Assembly: GCA_002687495.1 (NCBI GenBank)
Contig: NZAJ01000083.1
Location: 1-38,604 of the forward strand
Direction of reading: 5' to 3'
Length of the DNA stretch: 38,604 bases
From: Micavibrio sp.
GTDB taxonomy: Bacteria > Pseudomonadota > Alphaproteobacteria > Micavibrionales > Micavibrionaceae
Both the position numbers and the translations under genes were made by a program. A model generated the notes under the pieces. The model searched no databases. It saw only the letters and a program-made list of their open reading frames with translations, and had not been told where the DNA came from. How positions within the stretch are numbered: the first letter of the stretch is position 1; the number at the start of each line of letters is the position of its first letter. This document shows, piece after piece, positions 25,080 to 33,857 of this stretch.

Positions 25080-27227
25080 ATGAGTGAATTAACACAATAT
25101 CAGATTGAAGAGTCCTCACGTTCCAAAGAAGGGAGCGAAAAGAGCACTACCAAGACTCCTAGCTATACGCTCGATGTTAATGTAGATATACGCTCTCGTG
25201 TGCCAACAAAAAAGAGTCCCCCCATCACAAGCACTCAATTTAGATTTGGAGAACATTTCTCGGGAAACCCTTCATATTTTCAGCATGATCCAAGCTATAC
25301 TGAAAGCGACGCAGCCATGCTCATGGCGACTATTCAGCTCACAGATATCGCTTCTCAAATTAAGCTTCTTCAAAGTGAGCTAAACCTCACCCCTAACATC
25401 CTTATAAAATCTCCAATTAAAGATGCAGAGTATTTAGCTAAATCCGGCGATAAAGAAAACAGCAGTGATATAGCAATTAAGAAAGCGATAGCTGATAACG
25501 AATTAGAAATCGATACTCTTAATCAAGAAGTTGATGCAATAGAACAGGCCTTATTAGATATACCCAACCCACATAAGGGGCGAAGCAAAGTAAATGCCTA
25601 CGAAGCGGCTATAAAACATTACCAAGCCTACAAATTAAAACCACTCGTTACACAAAATTATGGCAGACGCCCCAGCCTAACAAGATTACTTAATCTAGTA
25701 AAACAGCTAGATAACCCGGTGGCAGTCGGAAATCACAAGATATGGGAACGAATTAACACTATAAAACGCACCTCCAAGTCGCCCTACATAAAACAATATT
25801 TAAGTCACAGGGATACTATAGATTCTTTGATAGATACGTTAAGCACAGTTGATTTCTTACAACGCACATGCCAACAAATACGCCGTAAAATTAATTACCT
25901 AAAGAAAGAAAATAAAAAGCACCACGACACGCTCAAAACAAAGCCTGCTTCGACGCTTCTTATGCAACAATTTGCAACAAGCGTTAATTCATTAAGAGAT
26001 ACTGGTGCCGTTTTATGCTTTGAATTCAACAACAAACCGATAGCGCTTAGCCTAATTGCAGCTAATGAGCACGTAAAAATTTTACCGCCTTTAGAGCAAA
26101 TCTTTTGTGAGCAAAATAAAGAAAAACGCGCAGCTACCGACAACAGCACCCCAAACAAACACAATGAAATTAAACAGCAGCAAATTGAAGCTGAGAGAAG
26201 AAAAGTTGAAAAGCGCAAGCGCAAGAACGCCTCAAACAATCATAAGCGCCAAACAATTAATGCGCATATAGAAAAGACAGGCAATCCTGATGTCTCCGCG
26301 CTTTTTCAGCAACAAACATCAAATGACGATCAGAGCACAAACACAGCAAATGCTCAGCAAGAACGCATTGATATCTATGTTGCGGCCCATGCTTTAAGCA
26401 GCGCAGTGTTAGCAACTAAACATACAGCAAACGAGCAACATACATATAAAAGCTTAGCTCAACTCCAGAGTAGCTCTCTATACAATCAGCGCTTAAATGA
26501 GCTAACAAAGACACTCAAAATTAAAAACAAAGACCTTAGCGAGAGAGAACTCATAGATAGAGCCATAAAAATAATACAAGAAGAATTTGAAGCCGAGGAA
26601 AGAAGAAAACAAGAAGCGCAGCATGAAAAGGCTAAAATGGAGCGCCACCCCCACAGAGCAAATCCCGCACAACACAATAATAACGAGATTCACAGTGCGG
26701 TTTGGCAGTCCACATCTGACGGGGAGATGGAAATCAAAGGCAATAAAGAGTTTGCACATGGCAATACTGACATCGCTTATATTGATGCCCTTACGGAAGC
26801 ACTACAGCCTTACCTCTCAGATACGCCTTCAGAAATTTATATTCATACACAAGATGATTTATTTTACGGCCTTCTGAATATTGAAGGTAATACGTATTTT
26901 GATGCTAAAAAATGCGAAAAGTTTTTGCAGGATACCGAGTATAAAACAGAGCTTAGCGCTTTAGAAAATGCCCTCCTCACAATTCAAAGCAAAGCCCAGC
27001 TCAAGCTTATTTACCACCCTCGCGGCGAAATGAAGCTTTTTAAAAATAATGATGCATTACCTGATGATGTATTATCTACTGCAGAGCAAATCGCCAAAAA
27101 TGAAGAAAAAAAACGTGCACAAACCATGGTTCACGTAGGCAGAGAAGCCCTAAATCAAGTTAGGAAATATGCCCGAACTTCACCGGATAAACCTCTTTCA
27201 CAACAACCTAATACTGGCCCAAATTAG
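25080..27227 (+). CDS. Unrecognised 715-residue Lys/Glu/Gln/Asn-rich protein inserted between miaB and phoH
   Basis: I recognise no family. No signal peptide or membrane segment. The N-terminal 60 residues are Ser/Thr/Lys-rich and probably disordered. Helical regions follow (about 80-200 with SQIKLLQSELNLTP and NELEIDTLNQEVDAIEQALL, and about 240-300 ending in basic RRKINYLKKENKK). A short globular part is at about 315-350 (GAVLCFEFNNKPIALSLIAAN), then a strongly basic coiled coil (about 360-400, KQQQIEAERRKVEKRKRK), and a second charged helix (about 490-530). The C-terminal region (about 538-675) alternates strands and helices in an order that faintly recalls RNase HI (see findings). Base composition is more AT-rich than the flanking genes. 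No clear Shine-Dalgarno before the ATG; a TTGACA lies at 24961. Confidence 0.75.
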   Translation: MSELTQYQIEESSRSKEGSEKSTTKTPSYTLDVNVDIRSRVPTKKSPPITSTQFRFGEHFSGNPSYFQHDPSYTESDAAMLMATIQLTDIASQIKLLQSELNLTPNILIKSPIKDAEYLAKSGDKENSSDIAIKKAIADNELEIDTLNQEVDAIEQALLDIPNPHKGRSKVNAYEAAIKHYQAYKLKPLVTQNYGRRPSLTRLLNLVKQLDNPVAVGNHKIWERINTIKRTSKSPYIKQYLSHRDTIDSLIDTLSTVDFLQRTCQQIRRKINYLKKENKKHHDTLKTKPASTLLMQQFATSVNSLRDTGAVLCFEFNNKPIALSLIAANEHVKILPPLEQIFCEQNKEKRAATDNSTPNKHNEIKQQQIEAERRKVEKRKRKNASNNHKRQTINAHIEKTGNPDVSALFQQQTSNDDQSTNTANAQQERIDIYVAAHALSSAVLATKHTANEQHTYKSLAQLQSSSLYNQRLNELTKTLKIKNKDLSERELIDRAIKIIQEEFEAEERRKQEAQHEKAKMERHPHRANPAQHNNNEIHSAVWQSTSDGEMEIKGNKEFAHGNTDIAYIDALTEALQPYLSDTPSEIYIHTQDDLFYGLLNIEGNTYFDAKKCEKFLQDTEYKTELSALENALLTIQSKAQLKLIYHPRGEMKLFKNNDALPDDVLSTAEQIAKNEEKKRAQTMVHVGREALNQVRKYARTSPDKPLSQQPNTGPN

Positions 27228-27278
27228 AGTAGCCCTTAGATTTGCAATGTATATTAACCATTCATGCTGCTAAGCAAC

Positions 27279-27308
27279 TTGGCTTTTACGCATGCTTTCG
27301 AGTATAAT
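27279..27308 (+). promoter_or_regulatory. Predicted promoter of the phoH operon
   Basis: TTGGCT (27279-27284) and a perfect TATAAT (27303-27308), spacer 18 nt, lie 35 nt upstream of the phoH start. They give the phoH-ybeY-corC-lnt run a start of its own after the inserted gene. Confidence 0.55.
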
Positions 27309-27343
27309 TAAAAGTATAGAGATAAATTTTATAAGGATTGCTA

Positions 27344-28318
27344 TTGGCAAACACGCTGACATTAGAATTTAAGAATAATGATATTCTGCCTCTGCTCTTT
27401 GGCGAGCATAACTCTCACCTTAAATATATAGAAGAAAAACTCGGTATCCAGATTGGCGATCGCGGTAATACGCTAACCTTAGTAGGGTCTAAGCGGAATG
27501 TAGCAGATGCCGAGCATATTCTGAATATTTTGCAGACTAAGATTAAAGATAAGCACGAAGTGGGTAAGGCTGAGATTGATGCTGCGATCCGCTTTCTGCA
27601 TAACAAGAGCCAACGAAAAGGTGAAAAAAAGACAAAACGCATGACAGATGACGCTCCTATTATCACAACACAGCGCAAAACCATTGCGCCGCGCTCCCCA
27701 AATCAAGCTGATTACATTCGCTCTATCTATGAGAATGAGATGGTATTCGGCCTTGGCCCTGCTGGTACGGGTAAAACCTATCTGGCTGTCGCGGTTGGGG
27801 TTTCAATGTATTTAGCTGGTGAAGTTGAGCGCCTTATATTCTGCCGCCCTGCGGTGGAAGCTGGCGAGCATTTAGGCTTTTTACCTGGCGATATGAAAGA
27901 AAAGGTCGATCCTTATCTGCGTCCTATTTACGATGCTCTTCACGATATGATGAATAATGAGCTAATCCATAAGAAGATGGAAAGCGGCGATATTGAGGTA
28001 GCTCCCCTCGCCTTTATGCGTGGACGTACACTTAGCAATGCGTTTGTGATTTTGGATGAGGCACAAAACACCACCCCCACACAAATGAAAATGCTGCTAA
28101 CGCGCTTGGGCGAATCCTCACGTATGGTCATTAATGGTGATTTAAGCCAAACGGATTTACCGCCTTCAGTGACTTCAGGCCTTCGTGACGCGGTCAACAC
28201 GCTCAAAGGCGTGAAAGGCATTTACTTTAATCACTTTGACAAAACCGACGTTATCCGTCATCCATTAGTCGGGCGCATTATTCACGCCTATGATAAGAAA
28301 CATAAAGATAAGACATAA
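27344..28318 (+). CDS. phoH: PhoH-like ATPase (PhoH/YbeZ)
   Basis: About 324-residue P-loop protein. It has an N-terminal KH-like part (GEHNSHLKYIEEKLGIQIGDRGNTLTLVG), then Walker A GPAGTGKT at about 137-144, the GFLPGDMKEKVDPYLRPIYD block and Walker B FVILDEAQNTT. It is probably an RNA-associated ATPase or helicase that works with YbeY in ribosome maturation and quality control, as the conserved phoH-ybeY neighbourhood suggests. The start is a TTG: AGGA lies 6 nt before the TTG at 27344 (LANTLTLEF), while the upstream TTG at 27338 is too close to it. First gene of a tight series with ybeY (11 nt), corC and lnt. Confidence 0.94.
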   Translation: MANTLTLEFKNNDILPLLFGEHNSHLKYIEEKLGIQIGDRGNTLTLVGSKRNVADAEHILNILQTKIKDKHEVGKAEIDAAIRFLHNKSQRKGEKKTKRMTDDAPIITTQRKTIAPRSPNQADYIRSIYENEMVFGLGPAGTGKTYLAVAVGVSMYLAGEVERLIFCRPAVEAGEHLGFLPGDMKEKVDPYLRPIYDALHDMMNNELIHKKMESGDIEVAPLAFMRGRTLSNAFVILDEAQNTTPTQMKMLLTRLGESSRMVINGDLSQTDLPPSVTSGLRDAVNTLKGVKGIYFNHFDKTDVIRHPLVGRIIHAYDKKHKDKT

Positions 28319-28329
28319 AAGCTTAAATT

Positions 28330-28821
28330 GTGGATATAGATATTAGATTTGAAGCTGGGAGCTGGGATGAGCGCTCCTATAATGAATTGGCTAATGGCGC
28401 TATAAAAGCAGCTTTAAAAGCCGCCCCCTACCCCTTAAATGAAGGAGAAGTGAGCCTCGTCTTTGCGGATGATGCTTTTGTCCAAGTTTTAAACCGTGAT
28501 TATCGCGGCAAAGATAAGCCAACAAATGTCCTATCCTTCCCTCAGCTAGAACCAGAAGAGATTAAAGCTTTAGAAGCGCAGGATTACGCGCCGCTTGGTG
28601 ACATCATACTGGCTTATGAGACATTAGAGCGTGAAGCTGTTGAGCAAGATAAACCGATAAAAGAGCATTGTACGCACCTCATTATACACGGCCTGCTTCA
28701 TTTATTAGGCTATGATCATATTGAAGATGAGGAAGCCGAGGAAATGGAAGCGCTGGAAATTAAGATTTTAAGCGGTCTAAATATAAAAAACCCCTATGAA
28801 TCGGGCAATTTTATGGCATAA
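28330..28821 (+). CDS. ybeY: Endoribonuclease YbeY (rRNA maturation factor)
   Basis: 163-residue zinc metalloprotein involved in 16S rRNA 3'-end maturation and ribosome quality control. The zinc motif HGLLHLLGYDH is at about 120-130 and preceded by the usual NxxYRGKDKPTNVLSFP segment and GDIILAYETLEREA. It starts with GTG (GTG GAT ATA GAT). It lies 11 nt after phoH, and its 3' end may overlap the start of corC depending on which start that gene uses. A C-terminal extension (LSGLNIKNPYESGNFMA) is normal in length. Confidence 0.95.
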   Translation: MDIDIRFEAGSWDERSYNELANGAIKAALKAAPYPLNEGEVSLVFADDAFVQVLNRDYRGKDKPTNVLSFPQLEPEEIKALEAQDYAPLGDIILAYETLEREAVEQDKPIKEHCTHLIIHGLLHLLGYDHIEDEEAEEMEALEIKILSGLNIKNPYESGNFMA

Positions 28822-28843
28822 TAAGAACTGGACCATGTTAAAG

Positions 28844-29800
28844 ATGAAAAATAATAGCAATTCCGATAAAAGCCGCCCTCCGCCCTCGAATGAGAACAGC
28901 AAAAATACTGTTATCAGCAATACGAGCAGTGGTGGAGAAACGCTATCCTCATCTTCGCAAGATGGCGGTTTATTCTCTGGCCTTAAAGCCCTTATAAAAG
29001 GCGGCAAACCTGACACAGGCCTTAGAGAAGCTATTGAAGAATATATCGAAAAGAGAGACGAAGATACGCTTCTTGACCCTGTGTCAGAGCATGAACGCGT
29101 GCTTTTTGCCAATATCTTGAAATTACGGGATATTACTGTTGATACCGTGATGGTCCCTAGAGCCGATATTATTGCCGTTGATGTAAACACCAGAAAAGAA
29201 GAGCTCTTCAAACTGCTTGCAAGCATTCAATATAGCCGCATTCCAGTATTTGAAAGCACTTTGGATGAAGTTCTGGGCACAGTGCACTTAAAAGATATTA
29301 TTAGAGCACTTGCCAATAATGAAGAGATTACCCTTAAAAATCTACTCACTGAAATCCCTATCGTTTCGCCGTCCCTGCCTGTCTTAGACCTACTCATGAC
29401 GATGCGTGAAAGTCGCCGTCACATGGCTTTAGTCGTTGATGAATATGGTGGAATTGACGGGCTTGTCACTATAGGTGACATCATCGAGACCATCTTTGGC
29501 GAGATTGAAGATGAGCATGATATGGATGATGATCCTCAGATTACAGAAACACAAGATGGCGCTATTTTAGTCGATGCTCGTGTTGAAGTTGATGAGTTTG
29601 AAAATGAATATGGACAGATTTTTGATCAACAAGAGCGTGATGAAAGCGATACGCTAGGCGGTTTAGTATCCACACTCGCCGGACGTGTTCCTGTGCGTGG
29701 TGAAGTCCTTAATCATGATAGCGGTACAATTTTCGAAATCCTCGAAGCTGATCAGCGCCGCGTTAAACGCATCAAAATCTATAACATCCCAACCGAATAG
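28844..29800 (+). CDS. CorC/HlyC family protein with CBS pair
   Basis: About 318 residues. A polar, Ser/Asn-rich N-terminus is followed by a CBS-domain pair (about 75-200: VMVPRADIIAVDVNTRKEEL, FKLLASIQYSRIPVFE, then LVVDEYGGIDGLVTIGDIIE) and a C-terminal CorC_HlyC domain (LVDARVEVDEFENEYG to RRVKRIKI). It has no membrane segment, so it is the soluble CorC type, linked to Mg2+/Co2+ efflux in enterobacteria and encoded next to ybeY and lnt in many proteobacteria. The start is uncertain: ATG at 28796 would overlap ybeY by 26 nt, 28835 has GGA only 2 nt away, and 28844 has GGA 11 nt away. Confidence 0.92.
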   Translation: MKNNSNSDKSRPPPSNENSKNTVISNTSSGGETLSSSSQDGGLFSGLKALIKGGKPDTGLREAIEEYIEKRDEDTLLDPVSEHERVLFANILKLRDITVDTVMVPRADIIAVDVNTRKEELFKLLASIQYSRIPVFESTLDEVLGTVHLKDIIRALANNEEITLKNLLTEIPIVSPSLPVLDLLMTMRESRRHMALVVDEYGGIDGLVTIGDIIETIFGEIEDEHDMDDDPQITETQDGAILVDARVEVDEFENEYGQIFDQQERDESDTLGGLVSTLAGRVPVRGEVLNHDSGTIFEILEADQRRVKRIKIYNIPTE

Positions 29801-29867
29801 GTTCAGTTGAATAGCTTTAACTGAATAGACTTGCGCTCTTTGTTACTTCGCGTATAGTCCAGCCATA

Positions 29868-31340
29868 ATGCTAGAGAAAATATTCAAGCCCTATCTTAGC
29901 CGCCTTTATGTAGCTGCACCACTTTGTTTGGTTGCTGGGCTTATTAGCGCCTTTGCAATGGCGCCGCATAATTTATGTTTTACACTCTTTATTGGCATAG
30001 CCTGCCTTTATACAAGCCTGCATTACGCAAAGAATAAAAGGCGTAAATTTGCGCTTGGCTGGCTTTTTGGCTTTGGCTATTTCGTCATGAGCTTGTCATG
30101 GATTGGGAACGCTCTCCTTGTGGAAGGCAACCCTTACAAATGGGCTTGGCCTCTTGCCGTATCAGGGCTTCCAGCTGCACTGGCGTTATTCATCGGCACC
30201 CTATGCATTTTGACGCATTGGGTAAAGCTTGATAAATTTTTAGGTCTACTTACATTTTGCGGCCTTATGATTGGCTCTGAATTACTTCGAGGTTACCTTT
30301 TCACTGGCTTTCCATGGAATTTATTCGGCTACAGTTGGGCTGACATTCTTAGTATTGCGCAAATAGCTTCTTTAGGTAGCATCTATATATTGAGTGCGAT
30401 CACTATATTCTGGGCAAGCAGCATTGGATTCGCACTCATAGCGAAAAAGCACCTTGCACTCACTGCCCTCACTATTTCTTTAATTAGCTTTCTCGCCTGC
30501 TTCGCATATGGACAATATAGAATTGATAGTACCGAGATCACATATAAAGAAGGCGTTATGGCGCGCCTTGTTCAACCCAACATCAATCAAGCCGATAAGT
30601 GGGATCCGAGAAAAACAGCTGATCATTTTTCAAAATTGCTACAGCTCTCATATTATGATGGTTCAGAACAGGCTGCAGAAAACTTCACCTATATAATATG
30701 GCCAGAGACAGCCATTAAAGGCTGGTACTTACAAGACAGAGGTTCATTAGGCGCCCTAAAAGCTATGCTCAACTCATATCCAAAAGGTGCTGCCATTATT
30801 ACTGGCGCATTGCTATTTGATGAGAGCGATAAAAGCTACAGTAACTCTATCATCATGATTGATAGTGACGGACAAATCTCAAATAGATATAACAAATCTC
30901 ACCTTGTGCCCTTTGGTGAGTATATCCCATTTCAGAAATGGATCCCCTTAGAAACCATTACACAATTTACAGGTTTCAAGCGCGGAAATGGCCCTGAAAT
31001 ATATAATACACAGCAAAATTTATCTTATAGCCCTCTTGTTTGTTACGAAATTTTATTTCCACACAACGCTTTACCCAAAAACAAGAAAGCTGATTTTATT
31101 GTCAATGTCACGAATGATGCTTGGTACGGTATAAGCGCGGGTCCCTATCAGCATTTTACACTTGCTCGCTTTCGTGCGATCGAGACAGGCACAAGCGTTT
31201 TACGCGTGGCCAACACAGGCATTACAGGTGCGATTGATCCGCTTGGACGCGTAATAAGTAGTAGTACATTATTTACACCGAGTTATCTTAATATCAACTT
31301 GCCTAATTCTGTTGATTTTCATGCAATTGGGAATAACTAA
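29868..31340 (+). CDS. lnt: Apolipoprotein N-acyltransferase Lnt
   Basis: 490-residue inner-membrane enzyme adding the third acyl chain to lipoproteins. The N-terminal half (about 1-215) has six or more hydrophobic segments, including SAFAMAPHNLCFTLFIGIACL. The periplasmic nitrilase-like domain carries the catalytic triad Glu280 (IIWPETAIKGW), Lys343 (YNKSHLVPFGEYIPF) and Cys392 (PLVCYEILFP). Also typical are LVQPNINQADKWDP, FIVNVTNDAWYGISAGPYQH and RVANTGITGAIDPLGR. Length is close to the family norm. It ends the phoH-ybeY-corC-lnt series. Substrates in this window include the lipoprotein at 6098. Confidence 0.95.
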   Translation: MLEKIFKPYLSRLYVAAPLCLVAGLISAFAMAPHNLCFTLFIGIACLYTSLHYAKNKRRKFALGWLFGFGYFVMSLSWIGNALLVEGNPYKWAWPLAVSGLPAALALFIGTLCILTHWVKLDKFLGLLTFCGLMIGSELLRGYLFTGFPWNLFGYSWADILSIAQIASLGSIYILSAITIFWASSIGFALIAKKHLALTALTISLISFLACFAYGQYRIDSTEITYKEGVMARLVQPNINQADKWDPRKTADHFSKLLQLSYYDGSEQAAENFTYIIWPETAIKGWYLQDRGSLGALKAMLNSYPKGAAIITGALLFDESDKSYSNSIIMIDSDGQISNRYNKSHLVPFGEYIPFQKWIPLETITQFTGFKRGNGPEIYNTQQNLSYSPLVCYEILFPHNALPKNKKADFIVNVTNDAWYGISAGPYQHFTLARFRAIETGTSVLRVANTGITGAIDPLGRVISSSTLFTPSYLNINLPNSVDFHAIGNN

Positions 31341-31579
31341 AGTTTTTTTCTTGTTTAAACCAAAGTAAATCTCGACAAATTCAAGCATAAATTTTATATA
31401 AGTAATTAATAATACCTAAGGTCAGTTGCATACCTTCGTAATCGACGCTATGTCTTTAGGCATCATAAACAAGAAGCATCACATCTTGTTCTTCACATGT
31501 CTAAAATATTTTTTAATTGACATATGATTGCAAATTATGTGAAATGCTCATTACTCTAAAAGTAGGTCTATTAATTAAT

Positions 31580-32023
31580 ATGGGTACACAAACACAAAGA
31601 AAAACAAAAGGCACCCCCAACCAGGTTGATGTGCATGTTGGACAACGCTTACGCGTCAGACGCTCCCTTCTTGGATACAGCCAAGAAAAACTAGCATCTT
31701 TAATCGGCTTAACATTCCAACAAGTTCAAAAATACGAGCGCGGTACTAACCGTGTAAGTGCCGGACGCCTATATGAGCTCAGCAAAATTCTTGATGTCCC
31801 TGTTTCTTACTTTTTTGATCAAATCTCAGAAGAAACCGACCATATCACACCGGGCATGTCAGATAATGATCAAGATGGCTTTACTGCGGAAAACGAATCA
31901 AACGGCGACCTTATGGCGCGCAAAGAAACCCTTGATTTAGTTCGTATCTATTACAGCATCGAAAATCCTGAAGCGCGTAAAGATATCGTCAAATTCATTA
32001 AATCTATGGCAGAGCGCATGTAA
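31580..32023 (+). CDS. XRE/Cro-family helix-turn-helix regulator
   Basis: 147 residues with an HTH_3 domain at about 18-75: VGQRLRVRRSLLGYSQEKLASLIGLTFQQVQKYERGTNRVSAGRLYELSKILDVPVSYFF, where SQEKLASLIGLT and FQQVQKYERG are the two DNA-binding helices. The C-terminal half has an acidic linker (DNDQDGFTAENESN) and a final helix (LVRIYYSIENPEARKDIVKFIKSM). This regulator is widely conserved in alphaproteobacteria, often between lnt and metK, and resembles the acid-stress protein PhrR of Sinorhizobium. The ATG at 31580 is chosen because the Met-Gly-Thr-Gln start matches relatives; an in-frame start at 31517 would sit in an apparent TTGACA. It is an obvious candidate to bind the metK upstream repeat. 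Confidence 0.9.
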   Translation: MGTQTQRKTKGTPNQVDVHVGQRLRVRRSLLGYSQEKLASLIGLTFQQVQKYERGTNRVSAGRLYELSKILDVPVSYFFDQISEETDHITPGMSDNDQDGFTAENESNGDLMARKETLDLVRIYYSIENPEARKDIVKFIKSMAERM

Positions 32024-32068
32024 TTGTATGTGTGCAATGCGTACAAATAGTTCTTGCAAGCCCTTTAT

Positions 32069-32127
32069 AGTGTGATTACTGTTAGATTTTTAGTGCTGAG
32101 GTTACCCTCAACTTAAGTAATCACACT
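32069..32127 (+). promoter_or_regulatory. 12-bp perfect inverted repeat with nested hairpin in front of metK
   Basis: AGTGTGATTACT (32069-32080) and its exact reverse complement AGTAATCACACT (32116-32127) flank a 35-nt interior. Inside that is a second perfect hairpin, TGAGG-TTAC-CCTCA (32097-32110). The right arm ends 3 nt before the AAAGGCAGAG region preceding the metK ATG at 32147. The left arm also overlaps TATAGT (32066-32071), a possible -10. It could be an RNA element controlling metK translation or a paired DNA operator. It does not look to me like the known SAM-II or SAM/SAH riboswitch cores. Confidence 0.6.
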
Positions 32128-32146
32128 TCAAAGGCAGAGAATTATT

Positions 32147-33376
32147 ATGCAAGCAAACACAGCAACGAAGGTCGCAATGCCACAAGACAATCCAAGCCAA
32201 AACTTAAAAGATTATATTTTCACTAGCGAATCTGTGTCAGAAGGTCACCCAGATAAAGTCTGTGACCGTATCTCCGATACAATCCTAGACCTTTTCTTAA
32301 AAGAAGATCCGTATGCGCGTGTTGCTTGCGAAACACTTGTTACAACAGACACTGTTGTTCTTGCAGGTGAGCTTCGTGGCCCTGAGAGCATTACTAAAGA
32401 TATGATCGAGCAAGCTGCTCGTGAGGCCATTAAAGATATTGGTTATGAGCAAGAAGGTTTCCATCATGCGACAGCTAATGTACAGGTTCTTCTTCACAAA
32501 CAATCTGTAGATATTGCGCAAGGCGTTGATGAAGGAACTGGCGTTGATACAAATGAAGGCGCTGGCGACCAAGGTATTATGTTTGGTTATGCGTGTAATG
32601 AAACAGAAGCGCTGATGCCTGCGGCTATTCATTATTCACATGAAATCCTTCGCGGCTTAGCGGACGCACGTAAAAACGGCGATCTTAAAGGCAAGATTGA
32701 GCCTGATGCAAAATCACAGGTTACTCTTGAATATAAAGACGATAAGCCAGTGCGTGCGACATCTGTTGTTGTCTCAACACAGCATGCTGAAGGCCTATCG
32801 CAGGATGAAGTGCGCGCTATGGTTATGCCATATATTGAGCGTGTACTTCCTGAAGGCTTTATGCCCCCTGAAGAAGAAATCTATGTTAACCCAACTGGCC
32901 GTTTTGTAATTGGTGGCCCTGTTGGCGATGCGGGTCTTACAGGCCGTAAGATTATTGTTGATACATATGGTGGTGCTGCGCCTCATGGTGGCGGTGCGTT
33001 TTCTGGTAAGGATCCGACAAAAGTTGACCGTTCAGCGGCCTATATCTCGCGTTATCTTGCTAAAAATGTTGTTGCAGCAGGTTATGCGAAAGGCTGTACA
33101 ATTCAGCTCGCTTATGCGATCGGTGTTTCTAAGCCACTTGGCGTATATGTTAACACACATGGTACAGGCACAGCGCCAGAGGGCGAAATCATCAAAGCGC
33201 TTACAAGTCTTGTTGATTTGTCTCCACGCGGTATCCGTGAGCACCTACAGATGAACCGTCCAATCTATGCACGCACAGCGGCTTATGGCCACTTCGGCCG
33301 TACACCAGATGCTGATGGTGGTTTCTCATGGGAGAAAACAGACCTCGTAGCAGATCTACAGCGCATCCTTGGCTAA
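32147..33376 (+). CDS. metK: S-adenosylmethionine synthetase MetK
   Basis: 409-residue enzyme making SAM from methionine and ATP. Conserved segments: [20 protein letters not shown], the [12 protein letters not shown] signature, [30 protein letters not shown] and [19 protein letters not shown], the phosphate-binding signature. The first about 22 residues ([22 protein letters not shown]) are an extra polar extension; a later Met at residue 11 is possible. It is preceded by the 12-bp inverted repeat at 32069-32127 and followed by a strong terminator (33407-33436), so it is probably a single-gene unit. Product used by MiaB and TrmB in this window. Confidence 0.97.
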   Translation: MQANTATKVAMPQDNPSQNLKDYIFTSESVSEGHPDKVCDRISDTILDLFLKEDPYARVACETLVTTDTVVLAGELRGPESITKDMIEQAAREAIKDIGYEQEGFHHATANVQVLLHKQSVDIAQGVDEGTGVDTNEGAGDQGIMFGYACNETEALMPAAIHYSHEILRGLADARKNGDLKGKIEPDAKSQVTLEYKDDKPVRATSVVVSTQHAEGLSQDEVRAMVMPYIERVLPEGFMPPEEEIYVNPTGRFVIGGPVGDAGLTGRKIIVDTYGGAAPHGGGAFSGKDPTKVDRSAAYISRYLAKNVVAAGYAKGCTIQLAYAIGVSKPLGVYVNTHGTGTAPEGEIIKALTSLVDLSPRGIREHLQMNRPIYARTAAYGHFGRTPDADGGFSWEKTDLVADLQRILG

Positions 33377-33387
33377 TTCGTGCCTTA

Positions 33388-33810
33388 CTATTTTACAAGT
33401 TTGAGGAAAGCTCCGCGATGCGGGGCTTTTTCTTTAACGGGCAAATCATTTGATGGCTGTTGATCGGTATTAGAAACGCCTTTGTTGTTCAATATCAACA
33501 CTGCTACATCCACCACCTTTTTCGCCGCCGCAATACCATCCACGCCCGTTTCAGCACTTTGCACAAATGATTTTGCAAGCGCTACCTTACCCTTAACTTG
33601 AGAGAGCGGCGCATCTTTTGCACACAGATTCTCTTCAAAATATCTATAGGCATCACGCAGCTTAGCTTCTGCAGTATCAAAAGCTTCATCAAATGCGGAA
33701 TAGTCGTTGATATCAACCTCTACAGCCATTTGAAGAAAATCGTCTTTAAGCGCTTGTAGATTAAATAAGATTTCTAGAGCATGTTTGTCTTCATTACTTG
33801 TCATGTTCAT
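33388..33810 (-). CDS. Unrecognised small helical protein, convergent with metK
   Basis: About 140 residues, family not recognised. No signal peptide or membrane segment. Mostly helical and acidic (FNLQALKDDFLQMAVEVDIND, DEAFDTAEAKLRDAYRYFEENL, then VKGKVALAKSFVQSAETGVDGI and AAKKVVDVAVLIL), with a polar C-terminus ending KEKAPHRGAFLKLVK. Several starts cluster here (GTG 33813, ATG 33810, ATG 33804) with no clear ribosome-binding site. Its last 20 or so codons include the terminator of metK on the opposite strand. It is divergent from trmB with only about 47 bp between starts. The coding status is likely but not certain. Confidence 0.6.
   Translation of the reverse strand: MNMTSNEDKHALEILFNLQALKDDFLQMAVEVDINDYSAFDEAFDTAEAKLRDAYRYFEENLCAKDAPLSQVKGKVALAKSFVQSAETGVDGIAAAKKVVDVAVLILNNKGVSNTDQQPSNDLPVKEKAPHRGAFLKLVK
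33407..33436 (+). terminator. Rho-independent terminator of metK, inside the convergent gene
   Basis: AAAGCTCCGC (33407-33416), loop GAT, GCGGGGCTTT (33420-33429): a 10-bp stem with one G-T wobble, followed by TTCTTT. It lies 30 nt past the metK stop, within the last codons of the minus-strand gene at 33388-33810, where it encodes part of its C-terminus. Confidence 0.85.
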
Positions 33811-33857
33811 CACTATTATTTAAAGGTTGTACAGGAATACAACAAAGAATTAACATA

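Noticed and set aside
31468-31490. 7-bp inverted repeat AACAAGA / TCTTGTT downstream of lnt, considered as terminator
   Set aside because: No T-run follows and the stem is short and AT-rich; it could equally be chance.
32069-32146. metK upstream element as a known SAM-II or SAM/SAH riboswitch
   Set aside because: I could not find the conserved core or pseudoknot of those classes; kept as an unassigned element instead.
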